From CAZRHR01 sp964578885 (GTDB taxonomy: Bacteria; Bacteroidota; Bacteroidia; CAIKAF01): a stretch of DNA of 64,000 nt. This document shows, in pieces, positions 26,500-35,681 of the stretch (position 1 is its first letter; every line of letters begins with the position of its first letter). The position numbers and the translations under genes were made by a program. The stretch lies in contig CAZOEO010000002.1 of the NCBI GenBank assembly GCA_964578885.1, forward strand, positions 226,817 to 290,816. The letters are read 5' to 3'. The notes beneath the pieces were generated by a model, which saw nothing but the letters and a program-made list of their open reading frames with translations, ran no database searches and was not told the origin of the DNA.

Positions 26500-28530
26500 T
26501 TGATTCACCCCGATACCATAGAGCAAATTAAGCAGGCCGTTCGGGTAGAAGATGTCGTCGGGGATTTTGTTCGTTTAAAAAGACGAGGCGCCAATCTCAT
26601 CGGATTATGCCCTTTTCACGATGAACGGACCCCGTCTTTTTACGTATCACCTTCCAAAGGAATCTATAAATGTTTTGGCTGCGGGGCGGCTGGAGATGGC
26701 ATCCGGTTTATCATGGATGTGGAACATTTCTCTTATCCGGAAGCCCTCAAATTTTTAGCAGGAAAGTACAATATCCCTGTGGAGGAAAAGGAAGTTACGC
26801 CCGAACAGCGCGAAACTTTCGACCTCAGGGAATCCTTGTTCGCCGTAAACGATTTTGCTGCCCGCTTTTTTACCGAACACCTCTGGGAACATCCGAAAGG
26901 ACAAGCCATTGGATTGTCTTATTTGCGTTCCCGTGGTTTTACAGACCAGACTTTAAAAACTTTCGGTCTGGGTTATGCCCTGGACGGTTGGGAGAACATC
27001 AAAACTGCCGCCAAAGACGCCGGTTACCGCGAAGATTATCTGCAAATGGTGGGCTTGCTCACTTCGGGAGAAAAAAAGGTAGATATGTACCGCGACCGCA
27101 TCATGTTTCCCATCCACAACATGAGCGGTCGGGTGGTTGGTTTTGGTGGCCGGTACCTTGTAAAAAAGGAAAATAGCCCCAAATACATCAACAGTCCTGA
27201 AAGTGAAATTTATAACAAACGAAAAATCCTTTATGGTCTTTTTCAGGCAAAAAAGTCCATCATTAAAGAGGATCGTTGTCTGCTGGTAGAAGGTTATACG
27301 GATGTGATGGCGCTGCATCAGGCCGGTGTACATCATGTGGTTTCCAGCAGCGGCACGGCGCTTACTACGGAACAAATCCGTCTTATTCGCCGGCTTACAC
27401 CCAATGTAACCATCCTCTACGATGGCGATGCCGCTGGCATCAAAGCTTCTTTTCGCGGTATCGACATGCTTCTGGAAGAAGGAATGAACGTTCGTGTCAT
27501 CCTTTTTCCAGAAGGAGAAGACCCGGATTCTTTCGCCAAAAATCGCTCTTCAGAGGAAATAGCCCAGTTTCTCTCAGAAAATGAACAGGATTTTATTCGG
27601 TTCAAAGTTCATGTGCTCCACAAAGAAATTGGCAACGATCCGGTTGCCAGGGCCGGCATGATTCGTGAAATGGTGCGCACCGTGGCTTTGGTTCCCGACA
27701 CGCTCACCAGGACGCTTCTCATAAAAGAATGTGCGGAAATCACCCAAATGGATGAAACCGTACTCACTCATGAATTGGGTAAAATCCGGCGTGAACAATT
27801 TAAAGATAAACAGAAAGCCGCCAATCCACCCGAAGCCGGTACACCGGACGGCTATCCGGAAGGCGAGTGGAGACCGCCAACGCCTCAGACTCCCGCGCCT
27901 TCGGCCGATACCACCTCTTTTCCGGAACAAGAAGAACTGGCCGTTTTGCTCGTAGAATTTGGTGATACCCCCCTTCAATTTCCTGGAGATGAGGCACCAA
28001 CTACTGTTCAGTCTTTTATTGTAGAAGATCTGCACGCAGACGAACTTTCCTTTACAAAATTTCCTTTCGACCTGGTTTGGAATGAAGCCCTTCGTGGTTT
28101 GGAAGAGAATCTCCCGGCCTTTAGCCAGGAACAATGGCTGAACCATGAAAATGCGGATATCCGGAATTTTGCCATTGGCGCGCTCACCTCGCCCTATCAG
28201 TTGAGCGAAAATTGGGAGAAAAAACACGGAATTTTGTCCGAGCCACCTGAGCAAATTTTGCGAAATCGGGTGAAGAAAGCTGTGATTTCATTTAAATTAC
28301 GACATATTCAGGACTTAATTCAGGCACTTCAAATTGAGTTAAAAACACTGTCTGAACACAACGTTTCTTCCGCCGATGTAAGGTCGGACGATTTTTCAGA
28401 AAAGGTTACCCAGGAGGCAGCTAAACAAGCTCGTGAAGAAAGAGAATTGCGTATCTTAGAGGAACTTCAGGCATTGGATGCCATCAAAAAACAAATTTCA
28501 GCAGAACTGAGTCGTGTAATTCTCACCTGA
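26500..28530 (+). CDS. dnaG: DNA primase DnaG (TTG start)
   Basis: 676 residues. The start is TTG at 26500, because the sequence MIHPDTIEQIKQAVRVEDVV aligns with the usual primase N-terminus and no ATG or GTG lies nearby. The zinc ribbon has Cys37, His40, Cys58 and Cys61 (CPFH, CFGC). The catalytic core follows, with the TOPRIM motif LLVEGYTDVMA (Glu264) and DGDAAGIKAS. A Pro-rich linker (~residues 440-480) separates it from the helicase-binding C-terminal domain. DnaG makes RNA primers at the replication fork with DnaB. Its stop overlaps the next ATG by one base (TGATG). Confidence 0.95.
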   Translation: MIHPDTIEQIKQAVRVEDVVGDFVRLKRRGANLIGLCPFHDERTPSFYVSPSKGIYKCFGCGAAGDGIRFIMDVEHFSYPEALKFLAGKYNIPVEEKEVTPEQRETFDLRESLFAVNDFAARFFTEHLWEHPKGQAIGLSYLRSRGFTDQTLKTFGLGYALDGWENIKTAAKDAGYREDYLQMVGLLTSGEKKVDMYRDRIMFPIHNMSGRVVGFGGRYLVKKENSPKYINSPESEIYNKRKILYGLFQAKKSIIKEDRCLLVEGYTDVMALHQAGVHHVVSSSGTALTTEQIRLIRRLTPNVTILYDGDAAGIKASFRGIDMLLEEGMNVRVILFPEGEDPDSFAKNRSSEEIAQFLSENEQDFIRFKVHVLHKEIGNDPVARAGMIREMVRTVALVPDTLTRTLLIKECAEITQMDETVLTHELGKIRREQFKDKQKAANPPEAGTPDGYPEGEWRPPTPQTPAPSADTTSFPEQEELAVLLVEFGDTPLQFPGDEAPTTVQSFIVEDLHADELSFTKFPFDLVWNEALRGLEENLPAFSQEQWLNHENADIRNFAIGALTSPYQLSENWEKKHGILSEPPEQILRNRVKKAVISFKLRHIQDLIQALQIELKTLSEHNVSSADVRSDDFSEKVTQEAAKQAREERELRILEELQALDAIKKQISAELSRVILT

Positions 28531-30410
28531 TGCAAGCACGTCGAGTATGGCTTTGGGGAATCCTTTGGATATTCGCAGGTTGGGCTTATGGTCAAATGTC
28601 CTGTGAAAGGGCTTTTTCCTCTTCCCGCACGCAAGTCACAGAATCTTACGATCAAATTTTCTGGCATTTGCACGTGGATTCACTGGATCCTTCTTCCGGA
28701 TTTCTAAAAGCCTGGGTTCAATCCGACCTTCTATGGCAGGATGCACTCCAATCGTTGGGTTTCGATTTTAAATCCAACATGCAGGTTACCGGAACATGGA
28801 TAGACGGCGATAGTGTGGGTTTTGTCCACGTGCAGGACTTATTGACCCTCCAGTTTTCCGGCGTGTTGGCCGGTTTGCACCGCGTGAAAATTCAGTTTCA
28901 GGGAACACCCATTTCCGAAGGATTAGGAAGTTATACCACCGGGTCGCATCCGGATGGCCAAATCATCTGGACGCTCTCTCAGCCTTATGGCGCCATGAAT
29001 TGGTGGCCAGTGAAGCAAGATTTGGCCGACAAAGCCGATTCTGTGTTGATGTCTGCCATTCTGCCGGCTGGTTTCACTTTGGCCGCACCGGGCAAATGTG
29101 TTACAGATACACTGAGCGGCGGCCTTGTGCAGCACTCCTGCATGCATCGGTATCCGATTCCCGCGTATTTGGTGGCTTTCGCCGTGGCACCATATCTCAA
29201 AATGGAAGAAAATCTAGACGTTTGCGGCACCTCCCTTCCCTTTATACAATATGTAATGCCCTCTGATAGCGCACGTATTTTTCAGGAAACAAGAGATATG
29301 CAACAGCATTTTGAGGCATTATGTGATCGGCTGGGCCCATATCCTTACGCTGATGAAAAATACGGACATGCCCAAATGTTGCGACCGGGTGGCATGGAAC
29401 ATCCGACCATGAGTTTCATGGGGTCGTGGCACTTTGAAGTGAGGGCACACGAATTGGCCCATCATTGGTTTGGCAATAAGATTACGTGCGGTTCATGGGC
29501 CGAAATCTGGTTGAACGAAGGCTTTGCCACCTACCTCAGCGGTTTGGTGTACGAGGCCACTTCTCCTAATGGGTATTGGCTCAGTTGGTTGTCCGAACAA
29601 ATGGAAAGGGCGACCCAAAACCCGGAAGGCACCCTTTGGGTGGACGATACCAGCAACGTGTCCCGCGTTTTTTCAGCAGAATTAAGTTATTACCGCTCCG
29701 GTATGTTTATACACACCCTCAGAACTTTGGTGGGCGACAGCGCTTTTTTTGCCGGACTTCAAAACATTGTAAACGATCCTGCGCTGGCCTGGCGTTTTTT
29801 TAGAACGGAACATGTGCAGCAGCATCTGGAAGCCACCTCCGGCATGGATTTATCCGCTCATTTTCAGCGATATGTAAAAGAACCCGGCGTTCCTGATTTT
29901 TACGCCTCCATCTCGTATAAAGCACCGGATTCCGCCAGTCTCGTGCTACAATATCACCAAACTTCTGCAGAAATGGTGAGCCTGCCCCCGTTGCCGATTG
30001 AAGTGAAAATTCAGGGAGAAAACCGCGATACAACCTTGTTGCTTTTGGCCGATGCGCCACTTGTTCAAATCAAGTTTCCCTTGTCCTTCGTGCCGGTTTC
30101 CGCCACCATAGATCCACGCCATCGGATTTTATGTAAAAGGAATCCCGTGCAAATGGCATGGACGTCCAGTGCCGACGTCTGGATATACCCACAACCTGCT
30201 CAAAACCAACTTCAACTTGCTTCTGTGTCCAATCAGCCCTGGGACGTAAAGTTGTGGAATATGCAAGGCCAAATGATCTTTTCCTCAACGTATGGCAGTT
30301 CGTTTGGTTTGGAATTACCCTTGAATGGTATTTCCGCCGGCCCGTATGTACTTGAAGTTCGAAGAGATCAAACTCATTTTCGGAGAACCATCCTGGTGGC
30401 AGGTCCATAA
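28530..30410 (+). CDS. Secreted M1-family metallopeptidase with T9SS sorting domain
   Basis: 626 residues with signal peptide (VWLWGILWIFAGWAYGQ). An N-terminal beta-saddle domain precedes the gluzincin core: GGMEHPTM (~residue 289, in place of the classical GxMEN), zinc ligands His307 and His311 with Glu308 in HELAHHWFGN, and third ligand Glu330 in WLNEGFA. A C-terminal type-A T9SS sorting domain covers ~550-626 (VWIYPQPAQNQLQL, LWNMQGQ, GISAGPYVLEV). It should be exported through the type IX system and act as an aminopeptidase at the surface or outside. It overlaps dnaG by one base, an odd partner that suggests shared transcription only. Confidence 0.9.
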   Translation: MQARRVWLWGILWIFAGWAYGQMSCERAFSSSRTQVTESYDQIFWHLHVDSLDPSSGFLKAWVQSDLLWQDALQSLGFDFKSNMQVTGTWIDGDSVGFVHVQDLLTLQFSGVLAGLHRVKIQFQGTPISEGLGSYTTGSHPDGQIIWTLSQPYGAMNWWPVKQDLADKADSVLMSAILPAGFTLAAPGKCVTDTLSGGLVQHSCMHRYPIPAYLVAFAVAPYLKMEENLDVCGTSLPFIQYVMPSDSARIFQETRDMQQHFEALCDRLGPYPYADEKYGHAQMLRPGGMEHPTMSFMGSWHFEVRAHELAHHWFGNKITCGSWAEIWLNEGFATYLSGLVYEATSPNGYWLSWLSEQMERATQNPEGTLWVDDTSNVSRVFSAELSYYRSGMFIHTLRTLVGDSAFFAGLQNIVNDPALAWRFFRTEHVQQHLEATSGMDLSAHFQRYVKEPGVPDFYASISYKAPDSASLVLQYHQTSAEMVSLPPLPIEVKIQGENRDTTLLLLADAPLVQIKFPLSFVPVSATIDPRHRILCKRNPVQMAWTSSADVWIYPQPAQNQLQLASVSNQPWDVKLWNMQGQMIFSSTYGSSFGLELPLNGISAGPYVLEVRRDQTHFRRTILVAGP

Positions 30411-30467
30411 AACCTAGGAAAGAATCGTGGCAATGGGCCATTGCGTGGCGGGTTCGAAGGGAAGCGC

Positions 30468-30475
30468 TACCTTTG
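30468..30475 (+). promoter_or_regulatory. -7 box of pabB, four bases before the ATG
   Basis: TACCTTTG matches TAnnTTTG exactly and is followed by ACCC and the ATG at 30480. A TTG at 30441 is 24 bases upstream, slightly too far for a standard -33. Confidence 0.55.
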
Positions 30476-30479
30476 ACCC

Positions 30480-31715
30480 ATGCTGGACTTGGATAAAGAA
30501 AACGTTTTTCAGTGGGCGGTCTCCTCCGACGGTCCGGTGGTGCTGTTGGACGGCTGCGAACACCAAGGTTCGCCTTTGCATCGTTTTCATTGGCTGGCGG
30601 CTTGGGGAAAGAAACAGGAATGTCACCTTCGTCCCGGTCATCCTGAAGATTTGAGTGGGCTCACGCCAGGGAAATGGTGGTTTGGCTATGCCGGATACGA
30701 TTTGATTTTACCTCCGCAAGGACAAATTGGAAACGCGGATGGCGGCTACTTTTTTGAACCGGAATATCTGATTTATAAAGATGCATCCGGCATTTGTATC
30801 GCTGGCAAACAGCCGGATTTTCAAATGATGAACGCTGCCATATCGGCGGAAAAATGGATGCCCGGAGAGGTTGTGCTGTCTTCAGATCATTCTGAAAATG
30901 CGTATAAAAGGGCTGTGGCACATTTAAAAAACCACATTCAACAGGGAGATTTTTACGAAATTAATTTTTGTAATCGTTTCGACATTTCAGAGGCCTCGCT
31001 TCCCATGTTTCCTTTTTGGCGAACCTTGGTGGCGCAAAATCCCATGCCTTTTTCCTGTTTTATCCGCACTGATCATTTGGAAGTGGCTTGTGCCAGCCCC
31101 GAACGTTTTTTCTGGACCCGCGACCGAAAGCTGGTCTCGCAGCCCATGAAAGGCACCGCCAGACGAATCCCGGATGCGCCTGCAGAAGATGCATTGCGGG
31201 CCGAACAATTGCAGAAAAGTGAAAAGGAACGTGCAGAAAATGTGATGATTGTAGATTTGGTCCGAAACGATCTTAGCCGGATTGCGGAAAGAAACTCCGT
31301 CCTTGTAGAGCAACTATGTCATGTACAGTCCTTTGCCCATGTGCACCAAATGATTTCTACCATTTCCTGTATGCTGCGCAAAGATGTTGGCGTCCAGCAG
31401 ATTTTTGAAGCGCTTTTTCCCATGGGTAGCATGACGGGCGCACCAAAGCGAAGTGCGATGCAACATATATTAGAAGCAGAAGGTCAGCATCGCCGTGCTT
31501 TTTCCGGCGCGGCAGGTTATGTGGATCCTTTCGGAGAAATGGATTTTAACGTATTGATAAGAAGCGTTTTAAAATATAATGAGGAGCGGCCGGAGGTATG
31601 GGTGGGTTCTGCTCTTACTTCAGACTGTGATGCCGAACAAGAATGGCAGGAATGTTTATTAAAAATAGCGCCCATTGCCCATGTATTGGGGGCTTCTTTT
31701 ACCCCTGACATATGA
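30480..31715 (+). CDS. pabB: Aminodeoxychorismate synthase component I-like chorismate-binding enzyme
   Basis: 411 residues of the anthranilate synthase I/PabB family. Motifs are GDFYEINFCNRFDI (~residue 159, usual GDIYQVNLT), the central SQPMKGTARR (Lys-containing active site loop), ENVMIVDLVRNDLSRI and PMGSMTGAPKRSAM. The Lys in the KGT segment, rather than the Ala of anthranilate synthases, favours aminodeoxychorismate synthase, so the likely pathway is 4-aminobenzoate for folate. No glutamine amidotransferase is encoded beside it. It overlaps tilS by four bases (ATGA), a pairing I know from other Bacteroidota. Confidence 0.88.
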   Translation: MLDLDKENVFQWAVSSDGPVVLLDGCEHQGSPLHRFHWLAAWGKKQECHLRPGHPEDLSGLTPGKWWFGYAGYDLILPPQGQIGNADGGYFFEPEYLIYKDASGICIAGKQPDFQMMNAAISAEKWMPGEVVLSSDHSENAYKRAVAHLKNHIQQGDFYEINFCNRFDISEASLPMFPFWRTLVAQNPMPFSCFIRTDHLEVACASPERFFWTRDRKLVSQPMKGTARRIPDAPAEDALRAEQLQKSEKERAENVMIVDLVRNDLSRIAERNSVLVEQLCHVQSFAHVHQMISTISCMLRKDVGVQQIFEALFPMGSMTGAPKRSAMQHILEAEGQHRRAFSGAAGYVDPFGEMDFNVLIRSVLKYNEERPEVWVGSALTSDCDAEQEWQECLLKIAPIAHVLGASFTPDI

Positions 31716-33040
31716 AATTATCTGTCGATTATATTCGCGAAATCGCTGAAGATTTGGGCGTTCAGCCGGAATTAGACCGTATTTTGGTGGCCGTGAGTGG
31801 AGGCGTGGATTCCATGGTCCTTGCGCATGTGCTCAAAGAGGCTGGTTTTTCGGTGGGCATGGCGCATGTAAATTTTGGCCTTCGCGGGGCGGAATCCGAT
31901 GCGGATGCCGCTTTCTGTGAGGAATGGGCCGCCAGGAACGGATGGCCGTTTTACTCGATAACACAAACCGCCTGGGACATTCATGGATCTGTGCAAATGC
32001 AGGCCCGGCAGTTTCGTTATGCTTGGTTCGAAGAAATACGCCGGCAGGAAAATTGGACATGGATTGCCACCGGACATCAGCTCGACGATGCGTTGGAAAC
32101 GTTGTGGTTAAATTTATCCAGAGGAACAGGCATGCGAGGCATCAAGGGAATGCCGCAAAAACGTGGGTCCATTATTCGGCCTTTGCTCCGTGTGTCCCGG
32201 GAAAGTATTTTGGATTATGCCCGGGAGAACCATTTGATTTGGCGTGAAGATGCCTCCAATGCCGAAAACAAATACACACGCAATCACATCCGACATCACC
32301 TGGTGCCGGTGCTCAAAGCATTGAATCCTTCCTGGGAAAAAGGGTTAGCTTATACTTTTGATCGATTGACCTCGGCGGAGCGGTTTTGGGACGCATCTAT
32401 TCAGCGTTTGCGGCAGGATTTATTGCATCAGGATGAGGAAACAGGCGCATATCGTTTGGCTTGGCTGGAAATTATTTCCCGAGGCGTAGATCCACATCTA
32501 TTGGCGGAGGTTTTACAACCATATGGTTTTCATATTCATAACATAGAAAAGTTGTGGGAAGATATGGGAAGCCGCGAACCTCGGAAATTTATGGGCAAGG
32601 GTTGGTGGCTTTATCAGGATAGAGCGTTTTTGTATTTGAAACCGGATGAAGATGAGATACCCCTGGAATTAGAGGAGAAACCAATGGATGCATGGGCTGC
32701 CATGCCTCCAGATGGTTTTACCATTTCCCTGTTATCGGATTGGGACATGCAGGAATCCCTTCAGGATGAGATTTGTTTGGTGGATGCAGAAAAGATACCG
32801 GAGAAAATTGGTTTTCGGACCTGGCAACCTGGCGACCGCATGTCGGTTTGGGGAGGCGGAACAAAAAAATTGAGCGACTTGCTTCAGGAGAAGCAGGTGC
32901 CCCAATTGCTTCGAACTGCGTATCCTGTTTGGTTGGCGGAAGGCCGAATCTTCTGGTTTCCCGGAGTAAGGCGGGGAAAAGACTGGGGTGTTGGGCCTGA
33001 TACCAAAAGGGTATGGCGTCTTACCTGGACCGGAGATTAA
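31712..33040 (+). CDS. tilS: tRNA(Ile)-lysidine synthase
   Basis: 442 residues. The N-type ATP pyrophosphatase P-loop is VAVSGGVDSMVLAH (residues ~27-40), followed by MAHVNFGLRG, TGHQLDDALET and REDASNAENKYTRNHIRH, all TilS hallmarks. The C-terminal substrate-recognition domain contains WQPGDRM and KKLSDLLQEKQVP. The enzyme adds lysine to C34 of the CAU-anticodon tRNA-Ile, switching it to read AUA, and is essential in most bacteria. It is translationally coupled to pabB. Confidence 0.94.
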   Translation: MKLSVDYIREIAEDLGVQPELDRILVAVSGGVDSMVLAHVLKEAGFSVGMAHVNFGLRGAESDADAAFCEEWAARNGWPFYSITQTAWDIHGSVQMQARQFRYAWFEEIRRQENWTWIATGHQLDDALETLWLNLSRGTGMRGIKGMPQKRGSIIRPLLRVSRESILDYARENHLIWREDASNAENKYTRNHIRHHLVPVLKALNPSWEKGLAYTFDRLTSAERFWDASIQRLRQDLLHQDEETGAYRLAWLEIISRGVDPHLLAEVLQPYGFHIHNIEKLWEDMGSREPRKFMGKGWWLYQDRAFLYLKPDEDEIPLELEEKPMDAWAAMPPDGFTISLLSDWDMQESLQDEICLVDAEKIPEKIGFRTWQPGDRMSVWGGGTKKLSDLLQEKQVPQLLRTAYPVWLAEGRIFWFPGVRRGKDWGVGPDTKRVWRLTWTGD

Positions 33041-33077
33041 AAAAAATGATATATTTCAACATTGATTTGTTCATTTA

Positions 33078-33108
33078 TTTGTGTTTTGGAAAAAACTTCC
33101 TATTTTTG
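33078..33108 (+). promoter_or_regulatory. Promoter of the ribosomal protein operon
   Basis: TTTG at 33078-33081, 19 bases, then TATTTTTG at 33101-33108, an exact TAnnTTTG. The leader before rplM would be about 30 bases. Confidence 0.7.
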
Positions 33109-33144
33109 CAGCCCGTTTTTGGGAGTTAACGAATTATATTGGCA

Positions 33145-33600
33145 GTGGATACACTGAGTTACAAAACCATATCAGCGAACCGTAAAACCGTAGAGAAACG
33201 GTGGGTTATTGTAGATGCCGAGAACCAAGTTTTGGGTCGGTTAGCCGCTCGCGTAGCCATGGTGTTACGTGGAAAGCATAAGGCAAGCTACACACCGCAC
33301 GTAGATTGTGGTGACAATGTCATTATCATTAATGCTGAAAAAGTCCGTATTACCGGACGTAAGTCAGAAACCAAAACCTATCGGGTGCACTCTGGGCATC
33401 CCGGTGGTCAGAAGGAACTGACCTACAAGCAGCAAATGCTGAAGAAGCCGTACTTCGCGGTAGAAGAAGCGGTTCGTGGCATGTTGCCCAAAAATAAATT
33501 GGGCCGCGCTTTGTTCCGTAACCTTCGTGTATACGCTGGCGCCGCTCATGACCATGAAGCCCAGAATCCTGTAGCCCTGAATCTTAACGATATCAAATAA
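33145..33600 (+). CDS. rplM: Ribosomal protein uL13 (GTG start)
   Basis: 151 residues from the GTG at 33145, which gives M-DTLSYKTISANRKTV, the usual Bacteroidota uL13 N-terminus; the TTG at 33139 would add Met-Ala. Conserved segments include WVIVDAENQVLGRLA, VAMVLRGKHKASYTPHVDCG and the C-terminal RLRVYAG-like stretch (RNLRVYAGAAHDHEAQNP). It is part of the large subunit and needed early in assembly. It heads rplM-rpsI-rpsB-tsf, with two bases between its stop and rpsI. Confidence 0.95.
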   Translation: MDTLSYKTISANRKTVEKRWVIVDAENQVLGRLAARVAMVLRGKHKASYTPHVDCGDNVIIINAEKVRITGRKSETKTYRVHSGHPGGQKELTYKQQMLKKPYFAVEEAVRGMLPKNKLGRALFRNLRVYAGAAHDHEAQNPVALNLNDIK

Positions 33601-33602
33601 TC

Positions 33603-33992
33603 ATGGAAGTAATCAATACCTCCGGTCGGCGTAAAACCTCGGTTGCCCGTATTTACCTTAAAAGTGGTTCCGGGCAAATTCTCGTGAACAACCGCGACTA
33701 TAAGGTGTATTTTCCTACACCTATTCTTCAATACAAAATTGTGCAGTCTTTCCTGCTGACCAACCAAGATCCCGCTACTTTCGACCTGAAAGTAAACGTT
33801 GATGGCGGTGGTATCAACGGACAGGCTGAAGCGGTGCGTCTGGCCATTTCCAAAGCATTGGTGTCTATAGACGAAAACTATCGCCCTGTGCTTCGGGAAA
33901 ACGGTTTGCTTACCCGTGACCCAAGAATGGTGGAGCGTAAAAAATTCGGTCAGAAAAAAGCCCGTCGTCGCTTCCAATTCTCCAAACGTTAA
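33603..33992 (+). CDS. rpsI: Ribosomal protein uS9
   Basis: 129 residues, a normal length. It begins MEVINTSGRRKTSVARIYL, has the conserved VDGGGINGQAEAVRLAISKA core, and ends in the very basic tail KKARRRFQFSKR that reaches the P-site tRNA in the small subunit. It lies two bases after rplM in the same operon. Confidence 0.97.
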   Translation: MEVINTSGRRKTSVARIYLKSGSGQILVNNRDYKVYFPTPILQYKIVQSFLLTNQDPATFDLKVNVDGGGINGQAEAVRLAISKALVSIDENYRPVLRENGLLTRDPRMVERKKFGQKKARRRFQFSKR

Positions 33993-34022
33993 TCGATTTT
34001 CCAAACCCGGTACTTATCGTAT

Positions 34023-34778
34023 ATGTCTAAAGTTTCAGTTCAGCAGCTTCTGGATGCCGGTGTGCACTTCGGCCACCTTCGCAGAAAATGGAATCCCCAG
34101 ATGGCTCCCTATATTTTTATGGAGAAAAATGGTATCCACATCATCGACCTCAATAAAACGGTCGTAAAGTTGGAGGATGCCTGCAATCGCCTCCAAGCCA
34201 TTGCACGTTCCGGAAAGAAAATTCTTTTCGTCGGCACCAAAAAACAAGCCAAAGACATTATCGCTGAAAAGGCTACCAGTGCAAACATGCCTTTCATCAC
34301 CGAGCGTTGGCCGGGTGGAATGCTTACCAACTTCGTTACGATCCGCAAGACCGTGAAGAAAATGACTCAGTTGGATGGCATGATGAAAGATGGCACGGTG
34401 CAAACCATGTCTAAAAAAGAAAGACTCGTTATCTCCAGAACCAAAGCTAAACTGGAAAAAGATTTTGGCCCTATCGCTGACCTCAATCGTCTTCCTGCTG
34501 CGCTTTTTATCGTTGATATTAAAAGAGAACACATCGCTGTAGCTGAAGCGAAACGCCTGAATATCCCAACTTTCGGTATTGTGGATACCAATTCCAATCC
34601 CAATGAAGTAGATTTCGCGATTCCTGCCAACGACGATGCTTCTGACAGCGTAGCGCTTATCCTTGATGTCGTTTGCGCTGCTATCAATGAAGGTACCCGC
34701 GAACGCAAATCAGAAAAAGCTTCTGAAAAGAAAGATGATGAAGCCGCAGTAGCTTCCGATGCTAACACTGAAGAATAA
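34023..34778 (+). CDS. rpsB: Ribosomal protein uS2
   Basis: 251 residues. Conserved motifs are LLDAGVHFGHLRRKWNPQM, YIFMEKNGIHIIDLNKT, ILFVGTKKQAKDI, RWPGGMLTNFVTI and GIVDTNSNPNEVDFAIPAND. The C-terminal ~25 residues are charged and Ala/Glu-rich, as is usual for the family. It is the third gene of the ribosomal operon, 30 bases after rpsI and eight before tsf; rpsB-tsf adjacency is conserved across bacteria. Confidence 0.97.
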   Translation: MSKVSVQQLLDAGVHFGHLRRKWNPQMAPYIFMEKNGIHIIDLNKTVVKLEDACNRLQAIARSGKKILFVGTKKQAKDIIAEKATSANMPFITERWPGGMLTNFVTIRKTVKKMTQLDGMMKDGTVQTMSKKERLVISRTKAKLEKDFGPIADLNRLPAALFIVDIKREHIAVAEAKRLNIPTFGIVDTNSNPNEVDFAIPANDDASDSVALILDVVCAAINEGTRERKSEKASEKKDDEAAVASDANTEE

Positions 34779-34786
34779 TCGATACC

Positions 34787-35632
34787 GTGGAGAATAACGT
34801 ACAAATTACTGCCTCTGAAGTAAATAAACTTCGCCAGCAGACCGGTGCTGGTATGATGGATTGCAAAAAGGCACTCACCGAAGCCCAGGGTGACTTCGAA
34901 AAAGCGGTGGAAATCCTTCGTAAAAAAGGTCAGAAAGTCGCCGCTAATCGTAGCGATCGTTCTGCATCTGAAGGATATGTTCTCGCTTTGGTGAATAGCA
35001 ACAAAGATTGTGGTGTGCTTGTTGCCTTAAATTGCGAAACAGATTTCGTTGCCAAAAACCAGGAATTCGTAGATTTTGCAACCGCTATTTCAAACATGGC
35101 TCTTGCTCAGTGTTGCGATTCACCTGAAGTGCTTGGCCAACAAATGCTCAATGGCCGCTCTATCCAAGATCAAATTACGGATATGGTCGGTAAAATCGGA
35201 GAGAAAATTGAAATCGGAAGCTGTCAATTAATCAAAGGTTCTTTCGTTCTTCCATACAACCACCCCGGAAATCGTGTTGCTACCATCGTAGCGCTCAGCG
35301 ACAGCAAAGTGGCCAATGTAGCTTCTATCGCCAAAGATGTAGCCATGCAGGCTGCTGCCATGGCGCCGGTTGCCCTTGATAAAAATGATGTTCCTTCTGA
35401 TGTGATTGAAAAAGAAATTGAAATCGCTAAGGAAATTCTTCGTAACGAAGGCAAACCAGAAGATAAAATTGAGATGATTGCCAAGGGTAAACTCGAGAAA
35501 TTCTTCAAGGAAAGCACTTTGTTGAACCAAGAGTTTATCAAAGACAACAAGCTTACCGTATTGCAATATTTGCAGCAAGCAGATAAGAACCTAACTGTTA
35601 CCGCCTTCCGACGGTATGCTTTAGGAAGCTAA
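34787..35632 (+). CDS. tsf: Elongation factor Ts (GTG start)
   Basis: 281 residues. The start is GTG at 34787. The N-terminal UBA-like domain (VNKLRQQTGAGMMDCKKALT) is followed by the core with LNCETDFVAKNQEF, the nucleotide-exchange signature. EF-Ts recycles EF-Tu by releasing GDP. A strong terminator follows nine bases after the stop, immediately before pyrH. Confidence 0.96.
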   Translation: MENNVQITASEVNKLRQQTGAGMMDCKKALTEAQGDFEKAVEILRKKGQKVAANRSDRSASEGYVLALVNSNKDCGVLVALNCETDFVAKNQEFVDFATAISNMALAQCCDSPEVLGQQMLNGRSIQDQITDMVGKIGEKIEIGSCQLIKGSFVLPYNHPGNRVATIVALSDSKVANVASIAKDVAMQAAAMAPVALDKNDVPSDVIEKEIEIAKEILRNEGKPEDKIEMIAKGKLEKFFKESTLLNQEFIKDNKLTVLQYLQQADKNLTVTAFRRYALGS

Positions 35633-35640
35633 AAACCTAC

Positions 35641-35671
35641 AATGGAGAAGATACCTTCTCCATTTTTTTTT
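35641..35671 (+). terminator. Intrinsic terminator between tsf and pyrH
   Basis: AATGGAGAAG (35641-35650) pairs with CTTCTCCATT (35655-35664) around ATAC, followed by T to 35670. It ends only about eleven bases before the pyrH start codon. Confidence 0.9.
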
Positions 35672-35681
35672 ACCTTTTCGC

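Noticed and set aside
27574..28254. 226-codon minus-strand frame
   Set aside because: It is wholly antisense to dnaG, has no start signal, and its composition follows the complementary codons.
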